A stretch of DNA of 64,000 bases from Sambucus nigra (Eukaryota; Streptophyta; Magnoliopsida; Dipsacales; Adoxaceae). Below, piece after piece: positions 1 through 12,239 of the stretch. The notes beneath the pieces were generated by a model. That model did no database searches. It was not told where the DNA came from and saw only the letters and a list, made by a program, of their open reading frames with translations. Position 1 is the stretch's first letter, and each line of letters begins with the position of its first letter. Both the position numbers and the translations under genes were made by a program. The stretch covers positions 254,948,187-255,012,186 of the forward strand of contig OX422214.1 in NCBI GenBank assembly GCA_949130495.1, read 5' to 3'.

Positions 1-1695
1 TATGTATAAGATATATAAACCCGACTATAAATATACATAATCCTCAATATACAAGCCGTCACCACAATTTCCATTAAATTTACCTCGATATGTGAATACA
101 ATCCCTCACTTGAAACATATTCAATCATTTTTCCTATGATGAATAGTCTCCCAAAACCATATGTATATATCTATACATATATATTCAACATTAGGGTTAT
201 CACCCAAGAGTTTGTGTAGGAATCCATCACTACACATTTCATCCATATTCAAAAGTACATAGTTTCCTTTAGTACTATTTAACCATAGGCACACACATGA
301 CTTAATAGTATAAAACCTCAATTTATTCCAACCTCGTTTCAAGTATTGGAATCTCAATGGTCATATCTCCACAATTACGTGTAAACTATACTAACTAGAA
401 TTTATGCTACCGCTTATTCTAGTCGATAGTACGATCCCAATCGTCCCCAATTTCACATATGGTTCGATTGGTCTTATGAACCCTTACTCTCAATAGAACT
501 CCATTTTTCATACCTACTTAAGCGATAAGGGACTATCTCTACCATTTACAACCAATCCATAATTTTCCACCTCCATCATCGTAGGGAAACCCACCAATCA
601 ATTCAATCCCATATTTCTTTCATTATCAAAAGAGGTATCCCACCCTCCTAAATCCATTTAACATAGGCCTGCAAGTCCCTAATCAACCTAGAGCCCTATT
701 CCATTAATCTGGTATCATAACCTTCCTAATTAAGTCTACTAAGAAGGCCCCTAAGAATAAAACTCCCAAAAGAAAAGGGAAAGGACAACTCCAAATTTTG
801 GACTAAAAACGGGGGACCGATCGACCGGTCCTAGACCCCCGATCGACCGCGGGTCAAAATTTTGCCTACAAAGAAATGCAGTAGGCTTTTCCCTTAAGGC
901 GTGGTCGACCGGTCCCCAGACCGCGGTCGACCGGCCATACCAGTTATTCTGGTCGATTTCCCTTTCTCAACAAAACCCACAAAATTAATACCCTAAAACT
1001 TTCATTCTAATCCCCAAACTTTCATCAAAGCATGATTTTAAGCCCATTAATCAACCCAAAGTTGATCCCAACCATTTCTATTCCATTAAATCCATTTTTT
1101 ACACATTGATTTCAAGATTAAACCTAAAAATCTAGGTTTTGATATTAATACCCAAAAATCCATTTCTTTAACCCACAAATTATGAAATGAAATACACAAA
1201 TAGCTATTTAGCAAGATTAAACACTTGCCACAGATTTGTAGAGGTTGGATCGTCCTCGATGTTGCGTTTGGGTCGGAAATCCCAAGCTTTTCTTCCTCTC
1301 TCTCTTCTTTTCTTCTTCTTTCCTTCTCTTTCTCCCTCTAGGGCTTTTTCTCTCTTTCTCTCAAATGAGAAATGGCTTAATCCGTAAGCCTCATAAACCT
1401 TTAAAACAAAATCCCAATTTTAAATGTTAATACACACTTTAAATGACTCGTTTACTCCAATTCAAGTCAAAATAACTTAAAAACATTCCAGAGCCGAAAT
1501 AAGACCCAATGACAATCATTTTGACTATCTCGACCCTTCCGGGATCGATGGTACCCTAAAAAATATCATCCGGAATACTTTGAAATATTCTCTATTTTTG
1601 GCCTCAATTCCCAAATTTTGAAATTCTCCAATTTAATTAAATTTTATTTTCCCAAAATTTAATTTCTCAGTCTCCAAAAATCGAGGGTTGTTACA
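1..1695 (-). mobile_element. Minus-strand gypsy LTR, cut by the left window edge
   Basis: On the plus strand it ends in GGGTTGTTACA, the reverse complement of the TGTAACAACCC start used by the other LTRs here. It aligns along its length with the two complete minus-strand solo LTRs at 36014-40051 and 48716-52550. Shared landmarks are the GCAAG..CTTGC hairpin (1211-1228), TGACTATCTCGACCC near 1530-1545, and a palindrome cluster at 815-940 of the GGTCGACC type. It interrupts a plus-strand LTR whose sequence resumes at 1696; the uninterrupted version of that junction is visible near 58700. The short minus-strand reading frames have no recognisable domain and I treat them as noise. Confidence 0.85.
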
Positions 1696-2842
1696 TTACC
1701 CAAATAGGGGTGTTCGTTAGGAATAATACTTAAAGAGGTATTTAGGTTGGTAATTTTATACAAGTAATTGTGCGCATAGAAAAGGTAGTTATATACTGAC
1801 CTTGGTTAAGTAAAATACTACGAGGTGACTAGGATGAAATTTAGAATACGTACTACAATTGAGCAATTTCCATAAGCGTCTGTGCACGACGATTATTATA
1901 AGTGAGGAGATACCTAAGGAATTAAGAGAAGTAGTGAGTATGCTATTTAATTATTATGAACTGGTACATTAGGGAATTAATTGTACAAATCTTTATGAAG
2001 TGATTAAGGAGTGATTTGAATATTAAATAAGAGAGTACGTATTGGGGTAGTATTTTAAGTGTAAGAATGTTTATATTATTAAGAAAGGGAACACTTGAGG
2101 TTATTGGCTATTGCTATAGAGTTTGGAAATTATAGCCATAATATATTGGGAAGTGATTTAGATTGTATAGAAGATATCGTTAAATTATATATAATATAAG
2201 ATGAATAGATATAGCGATGTTATTGGTAGTTTCATCATGCGATAAGAAAAACTTGGAAATAATATATTGAGGATTGGTTATATTCGATAAATGCGTAGGA
2301 TATTCGAGATATAAATATACTACGTATGGAATTTATTATATGCGCTATGCGTAAGCCCTGATATTAATATGTATATGGTTTAAATAAATACCTATGGGGA
2401 ATTATGTATAGGAAAGATAAATACCTATCGTTATCAAATGGTTGTGTAAATACCTCATTGATGTTATATTTATATAGGCCGAATGTGTGCCTTTATTATT
2501 TTTTATTATGTGTATGACATACCTATCATACTTTCTATCACGGGAGGACGGCTTTCGAAAGAGGACAATCTTATCTTGTGTTGCCTTCGGGGGGATTTAG
2601 ATTTGGTACCATAAGAACATAGGACTGTGAAGGGCTTATTTGTGAGTCGATAAGTCTGCTGACTATGGGAGCGTAGGTATGTGCGTGACCCATTGATATG
2701 TGAACTATGTTCGCCTCCAATATGTGTGATTTGTATCGATACAGTTCCTGAGTGATTTGGGACGCGTGATCCTTGTGTACGAGATGTACTTGTATTTGAT
2801 AGCAGAGTATGTGTGCACCGCAGCTTAGCCTCGGGGTGATAT

Positions 2843-2874
<32 letters not shown>

Positions 2875-3562
2875 GTACTGAGAATAGCATATATGTATAC
2901 TTGAGATGTTTCACCGTTGCTTAGTAGATAAAAAAAATAACTAAGCCACCTATATTATAGCTCGGTGGATTGATTAATATACTTATGGTATATAGTATAC
3001 TATTTATATATGAGATGAGATGTCATATAATGTAACCTTATATAAAAGGGAAAAGAATGAATAAAGTAATATACACCTTTAGGTAAATTTATATCCGGAC
3101 TTATATGATTATGAATCCTTGGTTCTAATGAGATCTTAATATATATACGGGTTAGTATAAGATGTTGTATGTATTGAGGGCCTAATGGATCCCGACGATC
3201 GACATTTTCACGTAGTAGTGTATCGGGGGGGTTCCTTGTTTGGATTTCGCTTCGCGAGACACCCCATGCACGAACGTAACATAATGTTGGGAATGGGGAG
3301 AAGTTTAGTCCTTCGTACTCGGATAAATAAGGATTATTAGAATATGGAAAATACATTAGTTAGGCAGGGTAGCTTAACTAGGTTGTTTAGAAGATATGCG
3401 ATAGTTGTGCACTATTAGAAGAGGGGTGACGTGTATCTCATGAGAGTGCGATACCAGTTTAAATATGAGAAATATCATATCTTAAAAATATGGATTTTAG
3501 GCACCTGCTAAAATGTTTTCAAAACTCGGGCTCTGACCCGTTTCTCTCTTTTTCCCCTCTCT

Positions 3563-3623
<61 letters not shown>

Positions 3624-4072
3624 GGTGTCCAGACACATGGACGCATGGATGATATTTCCTTCGAGTTAGACGTTTGCTGCAGCAGCTGTGGATGCAAATA
3701 GGATTATTATAGACGCTTCTGTCATTGAGATCTAGATAGGAGGTATTGTAGGCATATTCGGGATGATGGCCCAACTGTACTCATTTATTCTTCTACTGCC
3801 TTTTTGTGTGGCATTCGATTTGGTGGTATTATTTTGTACCGAGTGTTAGGTTACTTCATTTTATTTCAGTTATTGCATACAACTGTTGTAATTAATTTAT
3901 TTGAATGGTTTTTTTAAAAAGGTTAGTTAATTTAAAATTTGACGCCGGCCTAATAGGATATTAGTAATTAAATTGGTTTTCGACAGTGATGCTAAGAATG
4001 AATAATATGAGACTCCTGTTTTAATTTGATATAGGAGTGATAGCCCGGTATCTTATTAGGCGGGTTGTCACA
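1696..4072 (+). mobile_element. Plus-strand gypsy LTR (family A), 3' two thirds
   Basis: The sequence is closely related to 13150-15886 and 58705-59864. It ends in CGGGTTGTCACA at 4072 and is followed two bases later by a primer-binding site, so this was a 5' LTR of an element, not a solo LTR. Inside are one TCGCTTYGCGA-type unit (around 3240), the CGGG-CTCTGA-CCCG hairpin (3527-3540), a long (TA)n tract (3568-3624) and the GGTGTCC/GGACGCA hairpin. The 5' third is outside the window because of the minus-strand insertion at 1-1695. Confidence 0.85.
3568..3624 (+). repeat. (TA)n microsatellite between two LTR hairpins
   Basis: An almost pure TA run between the CTCTGA hairpin and the GGTGTCC hairpin. 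The same spacer is a long TA run at 40391-40453 and a short TA-rich spacer in the other LTRs. Confidence 0.95.
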
Positions 4073-4074
4073 GG

Positions 4075-4086
4075 TGGTATCAGAGC
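4075..4086 (+). promoter_or_regulatory. Primer-binding site (initiator-Met tRNA)
   Basis: TGGTATCAGAGC lies two bases after the LTR end. This is the standard plant LTR-retrotransposon PBS complementary to the 3' end of tRNA-iMet. The following ~130 bases resemble the leaders at 10748 and 24409, but no gag follows. Confidence 0.85.
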
Positions 4087-4780
4087 ATCAGGTTCTAGTG
4101 TCCTTTAGGAATCTGTGCGGATGTACTATGCTTTTAGCGTTGCTTTTGATTTGACATAGAGCCTTATGATTAGCATTGTTGATATACTCTTATGAGATTT
4201 TGTTCTCCTGCTATTGTGTATAATTATCATAAATCTTTTACGCGCTCGTTCGGGGTTCGTGTGACGATCGACGAAGGGCGACTATGGAAGTCCATGGAGA
4301 GGGCAATAGGAGGCGGGACTTAGTTAAAGCTATAAGTTGATATTAGAATTGAGGACCGCGATGAATGTCACTTTCCTTGTGGCATGGTCATGAATTGCTG
4401 CAACGACTACTAAAGTATAGTAGTTATAATTATCAAGTACTGTTATAGTAGAGAATGGTGCTAAACTTGAATTACCTAGTGAGATTTAATTGGGAAAAAG
4501 TCTGAAAGGTCTTTGATAAGGACCGTACGTTGAAGTTGAGCTAGGCAGAAGTAGTGTAGTTTCATCCAAAGGAAGTAGAAGGCTCGGAAGCTCTTGCTTA
4601 GCGCCGGGTATGGAAATACCCATATGTGAAAATTGAAGGAAATTTTTTTCACTCGTGAGAGCAATGTTGAAATGGTGGGGACGATAGTCACCACATTTGG
4701 GGAGCATGACATATTGCTCATAAATTAATCTTATAGATGGATTTTTCACTTAATAAGAATGTGAAATTTGGTGAATTAGA
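4087..4780. other. Leader remnant and unassigned retrotransposon sequence
   Basis: The first ~130 bases match the post-PBS leader of the other two elements. From about 4250 the similarity stops and no splice acceptor or gag is present. The short frames at 4476-4749 resemble nothing I know. Most likely this is internal sequence of a deleted or non-autonomous element. Confidence 0.4.
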
Positions 4781-5481
4781 TGTTAATCAAAAAATAAAAA
4801 ATGGAGTTTTTATAGATGAAAATTTTTGGGTTTATGTTAATTTAACTCATGTGAAAATTTAAGGATTTGCTAGATTTTCTTAAAGAATTGGAAGGATTTA
4901 ATCCCTAAACTATGCTAAGAAGTGTTCTAGGGTGACTTAGAGTAGTTTGAAAACCTAGTACTTGGTTTGGAATGAGTTTAGGTTGAATTTGAAGAGGAGA
5001 ATTTTTTTTGGAAAAATGAACCTTGAAGACGAAGTGTGTAACTGCAGAATTTTCGTTAGAAGTCTAGCCCAGGTAACGAGACTTCTAATGAGGTACCAGT
5101 GGCACTTCTAATGAGTTGGTAGTTCGTTCGAAGCAATTCGTTCGAGCGACACTCCTTCGAACGACCTCGTTCGATCGATATTCCCTGGGTCTTCTAACGA
5201 GATTCCAGAATGACTCTTAAGGCCCGATTTTTGTTTCGAACTTCTCGTAGGCTTATTTAAATGTGTAGTCTACCATAAATTAAACTTGTGAGAATTGGTG
5301 ATTTTAAGGATTCTTATAAGAAAAAGGATCCTTGGGACTCGAATAAGAATCTCGGATATAAGTGGGATGCAAAGTAGTTGAAATAAGCTTAATATTTATT
5401 TATACTATTGGGAATTAAATCAAATTTTATATTCAGGAAATACGGGCTAGTGTTATGAGAGATATACGCACGATTATCCGG

Positions 5482-5536
<55 letters not shown>

Positions 5537-6620
5537 AGACGTATATATGTGATATGTTAATAAATATATATATGTGTGTGATTGGTATACTTATATGATT
5601 TTCTTTTTATCGAGTTAGTGTGATGGTCCAACCACTGCTACCCAGGATGATGTGTAATTAATTCCTTGGAAGATGATAGCATTGAGAGACTACATTCATT
5701 GAGTTATAGCTCTGAGGGATGCTAATTATACTTATATAATGTATGATATATAAGTATAGATATACTTGATGTGTATAGTATATTTTATATATATTTATAT
5801 GAGATGTGAAATATATATATATACGGACATAATAAAGAATGGAATGCGAGATAAATTCTAGATGAGCTCGCCTTTAGTATATGGTTAGGTGGAACTTCGA
5901 TATGTAGATGTTTCCTTGCCATAATTTTTGGTGCAAGAGGACCTTATTGGTATAATCTAAACTATGCATCATTTAATGTTGAGCTGTGGATTTAGCTCAT
6001 TGTTAGTAGCGCTAAGAACTTAGTGTTAATGCAATAGATGTTATAAAATGCAAGGATGTTGGTTTTGACGATAAGTCACCTAGTGTAGAGGAAACACTAT
6101 AGAGTGAGAGCCATTTGATGACTATATAATTCTATAGAGATATAAGTTCTATGGAGAAGCACTGAAATTATTCTCTCACCGCAAGTATGTGGGTGAGGTA
6201 TGGTAAAGGAAATCGATTTGAGACTTATAGCCAGGCTTTGAATAGAAGGCAAATTGAGAGGAAATACGTTTTGGGTGTGATGTTCATAATGCTTTTGCAG
6301 AGAATAGGTGCCCTAATTAGTTGTACTTTCCATTTGGGCAAGATGGAAGGATTTTGTGGTAAAAGTACATTAGTAGTTTAACGAATAGAATTTAGAACAT
6401 CCCGTTGGTGTCCCTTAGACCGTTATACATCGATGACCGATGAAGCGAGGGAGTAGTGTATCGGGAAGGTTACTTGTTTGGATTTCACTTTGCACGATGT
6501 CCCACGCATGAAACCGAGCAAATGTTGGAAGTCGAGAGAGGTCTTGGGCACTGGGGATATAGTTATAATAGTACTCATATTACATGTATTAGAAACCCCT
6601 TAATCTTAGGATGACCACTA
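4780..6620 (+). mobile_element. Diverged gypsy LTR fragment
   Basis: Several LTR landmarks occur in the expected order. A cluster of TCGA/TTCGAA palindromes and CTTCTAAYGAG repeats lies at 5060-5220. It is followed by a 'GGGCTAGTGxTA' stretch ahead of a (TA)n tract (5484-5534), then a segment like 9120-9180 (GGAAGATGATA..GAGTTATAGCTC). A decayed 'TTGTTTGGATTTC' unit sits at 6440-6560. Neither terminus is recognisable, so the limits are approximate. Confidence 0.55.
5484..5534 (+). repeat. (TA)n microsatellite
   Basis: A TA run following a GGGCTAGTG stretch, the same LTR position as the tracts at 17368 and 58214. Confidence 0.95.
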
Positions 6621-7142
6621 AGTAAGGGCAATAAGACTATCAACACTGATATAGGAAGACTATTGTGAGTTAACCACACGAAGATCGATGGGATAATCTT
6701 GAGAAGGATCGAATTTCCAAGTTTTGGGAGAATTAAATTTCAAAATTATTCAGGTTATGGGTACCTAGGTATTAATACTAGGCCGATGAAATGAGGCCCA
6801 TTATTTAGAAAGAGTGTTACGTATCAGACGTTTATAATAGTTGTGCAGATATGAACAAGTTAAAAGGTGTATGGGAACCTTGGTAAGTTGATTTTATATA
6901 ACGCCCGAAATAGAAGGGACGTAGTATATAAAGTTAGAGATTATGCTGCAGGGCAGTTATAAATGGATTGGATGAACGTTGTAGGTAGTACGCAATGATT
7001 CAATTATATTTGTGTAATACGAGTTGGCACACTTAGGATAAGTGAAAAGACTGACGGGAATAGTCGAGCGCTAATGTAGTGTCCTTTTTTTAGGGAAATT
7101 AGATGTCCTAATGTAAATGAGTGAATACTTGGAGTAACGGAT
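6621..7142. other. Unassigned retrotransposon internal sequence
   Basis: No gene is seen. A short stretch near 6880 (AAAGGTGTATGGG..) recurs at about 12155, downstream of the gag-only element. This suggests shared non-coding internal sequence of related non-autonomous elements. Confidence 0.3.
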
Positions 7143-10100
7143 TGTAACAACCCGAGGTCTTAGAATGACGATTTATTCATTTTTGGGAGAAATAAATATT
7201 AATTTAATTGGAGAATAATTAAAGTGGCAATTGAGGACAAAATTTTAAGTTGTTAGGATCACAATTCTGAGGGTACCATTATTTTCGAAAGGGTCGAGAA
7301 AGTCGAAATGACTGTACTTGGGGTCTATTTCGGTTTTGAAATTTTTTTAAGTTCGTTTGGCTCGAATTAATGTTACCGAGTCATTTAAAGTGTGTATTAT
7401 CATTTAAAGTTGTGTATCTTGGGAGACAAGGCTTAAAAGCCTACGGGAGATTAAATATCCTTAGAAATAAAGAGAGAACTAGAGAGAAAAAGGAAAGAAG
7501 AAGAAAAAGAGGAGAAAAGTGGGAGATTCCGACCATTTCGCTATCTAGAGGCGGATTCAGACCCTACGAACCCGAGGCAAGTGATTAATCTTGCTAAATA
7601 ATTGTTGTGTGTCATTTATTTCATGATTTTTGGATTTAAATTCTGATTTTTGGGTTGAATATGTAAAACCTAAATTTTGGGCAAAATCTGAGATTTGTGG
7701 TGTATATATGGATTTAAGGTTATAAATTTGTTGGGTTGAGTTCTACAATTAGTTTTGATGATAGTATTAGGTTTGGGTTGGAGAAAAATGGTTAGAAGAT
7801 GATATATATGAATTTTGGGATTTTTGGCTCTTAGAAAAAGTTGCCATTTTTGAGACCTCTGATAGGCCGAATCTATTTGGCCCCTTACCGAATCGATTCG
7901 GATAGTTGCAGTTGCCCAGGTCAGAGTTACTAAATCCATTCAGCCCTAACCTGAATTGATTCGGACTGAGACAGAATCCCAGGTCTGATGACCCGAATCG
8001 ATTCGCCTTGGAGGCCGAATCGATTCGCAAGGCCGAATCGGTTCAGATTTGGCCCGAATCGATTCGAAAACAGGGCATTTTGGGGGAATGTTTTCTAGGG
8101 AGAATTTTATTTCATTTCGTTTGAGGTTATCATTTGGGAACCTCTATAGGGATCATATGAAGTATGTTTTGGAGACTTTTAGAGAGTTTCCCTTATTAGA
8201 AATTATTGGAGTCATATTGACTGAATTTGAGGAATACTGATTAGAGAATATAGTATGTACTAAGTGGGGAAGCCCACTATTGCGGATAATTCTATTTTGA
8301 GATGATTATTAAAGTTATATGAAAGAATGATAATGAACTTAGTAATGTTGGATTTTTGAATCAAATCCCAAATGGGATAACTTTAAAGGTTCATAAGATA
8401 AATTGAACCATATTATGGATTGAGAATTATAAATGCTAATAAATGTGCATACGGATATAGAAATATCCTTAACAATGATTAATTTGGGAGATGTCTCACA
8501 TAAGGAGAAATCTTAATCGAGGTGCATTAGGATAGAGAATATCCTTAACATAAATATAATTGAGAGACAATTCATAATCATAAGTGATGCGAAAACTTCA
8601 AGTGAGAAATAGAATAGTGTATACAAAGTGGGAAAGATGTGTGAGAATTTACGATTAGTATATCAAGAGAGAGAAATATACTAAATAACGATATAATTTC
8701 ATCTACGCCTAAGAGCGTACTACGTATATATAAACTATGTGATAGGTATACCTTATATGATGGTATATCTTTATATGATGTGACAATGTATGTATATCTT
8801 ATGTCAACGGTATACGTATATATATAAGTGAAGCATACCCCCTCCTTGCTATCATTGGGAAGTTGCGCGATGAGGGTGAGCATCCTGGCTTGAGGAGCAG
8901 GGTGTGGATATTCCCCAGGTCATAGTCGTCCATTTTTATTTATGTGATATACATTCTATTTTGGGGGTGAGAAGTCGAGGGTATGTGTCGTTCTCACTTG
9001 CCGGTTAGGAACTATAACCGCTTCCCGGACGTTGTAATTCTATCTTGACCACGAAGTAGGTGTCGTTTAGTCCTATCATTAGTCCCCAGTATGCTACGTA
9101 TGTCGGGCACTGGAAGATGATATCATTGAGATACCGCATCCTCGAGTTATAGCTCGTAGGGATGGTTATTATTATACTTGATATGATTATGTGATATCAT
9201 ACTTGTCTCGAAATTGGAGAGTCATAAGAAGATTGTTTGAATCTCATTCCGGGAGATTGTAACCGGACTTAAAATCCTGAAGAATATGATAAATGGAAAT
9301 GAAGATTAGTATTATATAATTATTAGTATCTTGACCTCAACGACCAATATTGCCAAGGAGTAGTGTAACGGGGGGGGGGGGGGGGGTTCCTTGTTTGGAT
9401 TTCGCTTTGCGAGACGTCCCACGCATGAAACACAGCGCAATGTTGGGAGTGAGGAGAAGTTAGTCCTTAGTGCTCATATTTATAGTAGTAGTATCTTGAC
9501 AATCGACGGTGCCAAGGAGTAGTGTAACGGGGGAGTTCCTAGTTTGGATTTCGCTTTGCGAGACGTCCCATTCACGAAACGCCGTACACTGTTGAGAATT
9601 GGGAGTAGTAAATTAATTAATTGGGTAATAATAATTTGGGTTATATGAATCATGCATTGAGGGCATAATGAATCTCGAAAATCAATACTGCCAAGGAATA
9701 GTGTAACTGGGGGGTTCCTTGTTTGGATTTCGCTTTGCGAGACGTCCCACGAACGAAACGCAGTGCAGTTTTGAGATTTGAGAGATGTTTAGTCCTTAGC
9801 ACTTGGATGCTATTAACTTGTCTATTTTTATGCTTATTGATGGCATAACTAGAATATGAGAAATTCTAGTAAGAGAATGTTTATGTAAACCCTATATGTT
9901 ATGTAAGTGAAGGAATAATTGAAGTCGTTAATCTTATTAATTGAAGGACACATTTTAGATAGAATTTAGATGAGTATATAAATTGGGAATAGTGTAGCTT
10001 CCTTTGCCTTAGATAGATTGGGGCACATATTTGAATATCATGTGCATACGTTTAGTTACGCGCTTTAGTTGAGAGGTGAGATGGACTTTATGGAGAGCGC

Positions 10101-10747
10101 GACTTCACCTTAATCATGTCATAGTGCATTTATAATTATTATGCATTTTAATACACTTGCTATAAAATGTTTTCACACCTCGGGCTCTGACCCGTTTATA
10201 TTTTCTCTTCCCTATATATATATTGTAATATTCTAGGTGTTCCTCCGCAAGGACGCCATTGTTGTTTATCCATCCTGTTTGGTTATGGAGCTGTAGAAGT
10301 TGCGGAATGTTGCAGTATTTTCATTTTAGAGGCTTCCTCTATTTCATGTATCTAGATTAGGATTAAGTTGTGTACCGGGTTTATACCCAAGTGTAGTAGT
10401 GTAATACTTTTATATTCTCTCTCTCTCAGTTGTTGTATTATCTATGACCCGACAATATATTAGAGTATTTTATTTTGTACAGTTGTTGTACTTTTATATT
10501 AATCTCATTTATATTATTTGAGCATGTGTGTGTCTCTAATCTTACGTGGAGTTAGTTGTTGTATGGTTTGTTTCGGTTTGTAAGTAAAACGTTTTAAAAA
10601 ATTTTGACACCCTCTTTTTGTAGTAATGGGTTGTCAGCCGTGTTTATTTTAGAATCGTCAGTTGATGCTGAGAATGATCCACTTGTGATTCCTAATTATT
10701 TTAGTATTGGGCTGGCCACCCGTTATTATTTTGAGCGATTTGTCACA
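7143..10747 (+). mobile_element. 5' LTR (3605 bp) of a gag-only gypsy element
   Basis: It starts TGTAACAACCC and ends TTTGTCACA, directly before a PBS. It contains GAGGCAAGT (7574-7582) in a hairpin, a CCGAATCGATTCGG-type palindrome cluster (7870-8066), three tandem TCGCTTTGCGA units with G-runs (9350-9780), the CTCTGA hairpin (10181-10194) and the GGTGTTC/GGACGCC hairpin (10236-10257). No matching 3' LTR is present downstream, so the element is truncated on its right side. Confidence 0.85.
9350..9786 (+). repeat. Three tandem G-run/TCGCTTTGCGA units in an LTR
   Basis: Each unit of about 110-190 bp reads roughly CCAAGGARTAGTGTAACGGG, then a G-run, then TTCCTTGTTTGGATTTCGC, TTTGCGAGACGTCCC, and a GAAACGCAGYGCAATGTTGAG-like end. 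The first unit has a 17-G run (9370-9386). Single, double and triple versions of the unit occur in the other LTRs of this window. Confidence 0.8.
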
Positions 10748-10749
10748 GA

Positions 10750-10761
10750 TGGTATCAGAGC
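10750..10761 (+). promoter_or_regulatory. Primer-binding site (initiator-Met tRNA)
   Basis: TGGTATCAGAGC lies two bases after the LTR end at 10747. It is complementary to tRNA-iMet, as in the other elements here. Confidence 0.9.
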
Positions 10762-10927
10762 ATCAGGTTCTAGTGTCTTTAGGACCTGTGTGGGTTTACT
10801 GCGGTCTTCCGTAAGCGTTCTTGATGCAGAGCCCTATTATTAGGACTGTTGTGTTCATACGTCCATATTTTCTTCTGTGATGAGAAAACATTGGAAAGGC
10901 ATTCTGATACAATAGTTCTTGTTTCAG

Positions 10928-11968
10928 ATGCCACCGAAGAGAAGTCGGTCAAATATGGCAAATAAAGGGGCTGAGAGTGTGGAACCCCAAATGCCCCAAA
11001 AGACTATGACTACAGATGAAGTTGCCCGTATTGTGGCACAAGCAGTAACTGCTGCCATTTTTACGATGGCGCAGCAACCTGTAGTTCATGCAGCCCAAGC
11101 CCCACCAGGATTGTCCATGTGGGAAAGAGTTAGGGAGGATTTTAGTAAGGGGCATCCTCCAGAATTTTCAGTGGAAATTGATGGGATGGCTGTAAGTCAA
11201 TGGAAGAATAGTATACAAAGGCATCTTCGTATGGTCGAGTGTAGTTAAGTGCAGAAATAATTTCTCGCCACCTTTAAGTTATTGGGAGCAGCTCTCCAGT
11301 GGTGGGAGTCTGTCACTACATCTGAACAAAGAGATATATTGCCCATAACAGATTCTTGGGAGTTCTTTGATCGATGGTATTTTCCTTTCGAGATTCAGAA
11401 GGAGATGAGGAGGAAACTGATGAATGTGTTTCAAGGAAATAGAACTGTGGTCAAGTATGAAGAGGAGTTTACTCGATTGGCAAATTTAGTACCTGATGAG
11501 GTAAACACGGAAGAGAAGAGTATATCGAAGTTCATGCGAGGGTTAGATTGGAGGATTCGACAGCGATTATTAGAGAACCCAGCGTTAGTGACTTTCGCCG
11601 AGGTAGTAAATACGACACTGTTGGAGTGTCATGATTATCGTCTTCGTTCACAAGAGGGTAAGAAATTTAGAGACTCAGGTTCATCAAGTAGGTTTGGCGA
11701 AGAGAGTGCCAGTAATGCCAGAAGGTATAGGCATGATTTTCGAGGGCCGCAACAACATTTTGTTCCTCACGATGAGCAGAGAGGATTTACAGGTAGATGT
11801 TTATTTTGTAAAGAATTAGGCCATAGAAAGAGAGAATGTCCTAAAAGAGGTAAAGGACCACATTTTGAAGAAGTTTTGAATGTGAAACCCGTACAGCAAA
11901 TTCGGGGTCATTTTAGGCCAGGGGACTTTGAGTGGGAACCCAACGATGATGAGAAGAAAACGGGCTAG
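10928..11968 (+). pseudogene. Gypsy gag with zinc knuckle and no following pol (two internal stops)
   Basis: The frame opens at ATG 10928, directly after a TTTCAG acceptor-like site, and runs 347 codons. It has the plant retrotransposon gag domain: WERVREDFSKGHPPEF, then LGAALQWWESV, then VVKYEEEFTRLANLVPDE. A CCHC zinc knuckle follows (CLFCKELGHRKREC, about 11796-11837). Two in-frame TAA codons (11246-11248 and 11258-11260) break it between the RMVECS and FLATFKLLG segments; the frame is otherwise open. After the knuckle comes a short acidic tail ending GDFEWEPNDDEKKTG and a stop, with no protease or reverse transcriptase. This fits a gag-only (TR-GAG-type) non-autonomous element, or an autonomous one whose pol was deleted at its end. 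Confidence 0.85.
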
Positions 11969-12239
11969 AGATGTATGATGTAAGTTCTTTTCCTTTGAGA
12001 ATAGGATTATACTATATGAAGTTTTTAGAATCTCGTATGGGAGATAGTTATGAGAGGGTAGTGCTATAACCCTATTATATATGGAATGACCCGGAAGGGA
12101 ATTTTGAGCAAGTGAAGCCTAGTTGTATTGATACGAGTAGAGCTCGATTAAAGGGTGTATGGGCGCCCTAGTAGTTAAAAGTGGTTATAATTGGTTTTAT
12201 AATAAAACTAAAATAAACCGTCGTGGGAAGTGGGAGGTT
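11969..12239. other. Post-gag sequence, element boundary not resolved
   Basis: No protease, polypurine tract or LTR start is recognisable. LTR-type sequence (GTTCCGGGGATTTTTGG, then CTCGTAATTAAG) is clear from about 12270, so the next LTR starts somewhere in this stretch. Confidence 0.4.

Larger units (their letters stand above)
7577..10927 (+). other. Candidate GC-AG leader intron of the gag-only element
   Basis: The proposed donor is GAG|GCAAGT at 7574-7582. The proposed acceptor is TTGTTTCAG|ATG at 10927/10928, with a CTGAT branch-like motif 20 nt upstream. Removing this 3.35 kb would join the start of the LTR leader straight to the gag ATG and delete the PBS. The sites are seen in the sequence; splicing itself is inferred. 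Confidence 0.4.

Noticed and set aside
121..357. Minus-strand 78-codon frame, similar to frames at 38286-38567 and 51065-51337
   Set aside because: The shared words follow from these being copies of the same LTR. The frames differ in length and strand and have no recognised domain.
3497..3774. Minus-strand frames with long Ile-Tyr runs (also at 17368, 35876, 50175, 58118)
   Set aside because: Translation of (TA)n or (TG)n microsatellites, not proteins.
9370..9386. G-runs as polypurine tracts
   Set aside because: They lie inside LTRs and are followed by TTCC, not by a TG LTR start. True PPTs are at 21735 and 29217.
12079..12095. TGGAATGACCCGG as the start of the family A LTR, with an ATATA target duplication
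   Set aside because: The next bases do not follow the LTR start of related copies, and the duplication is a common AT word.
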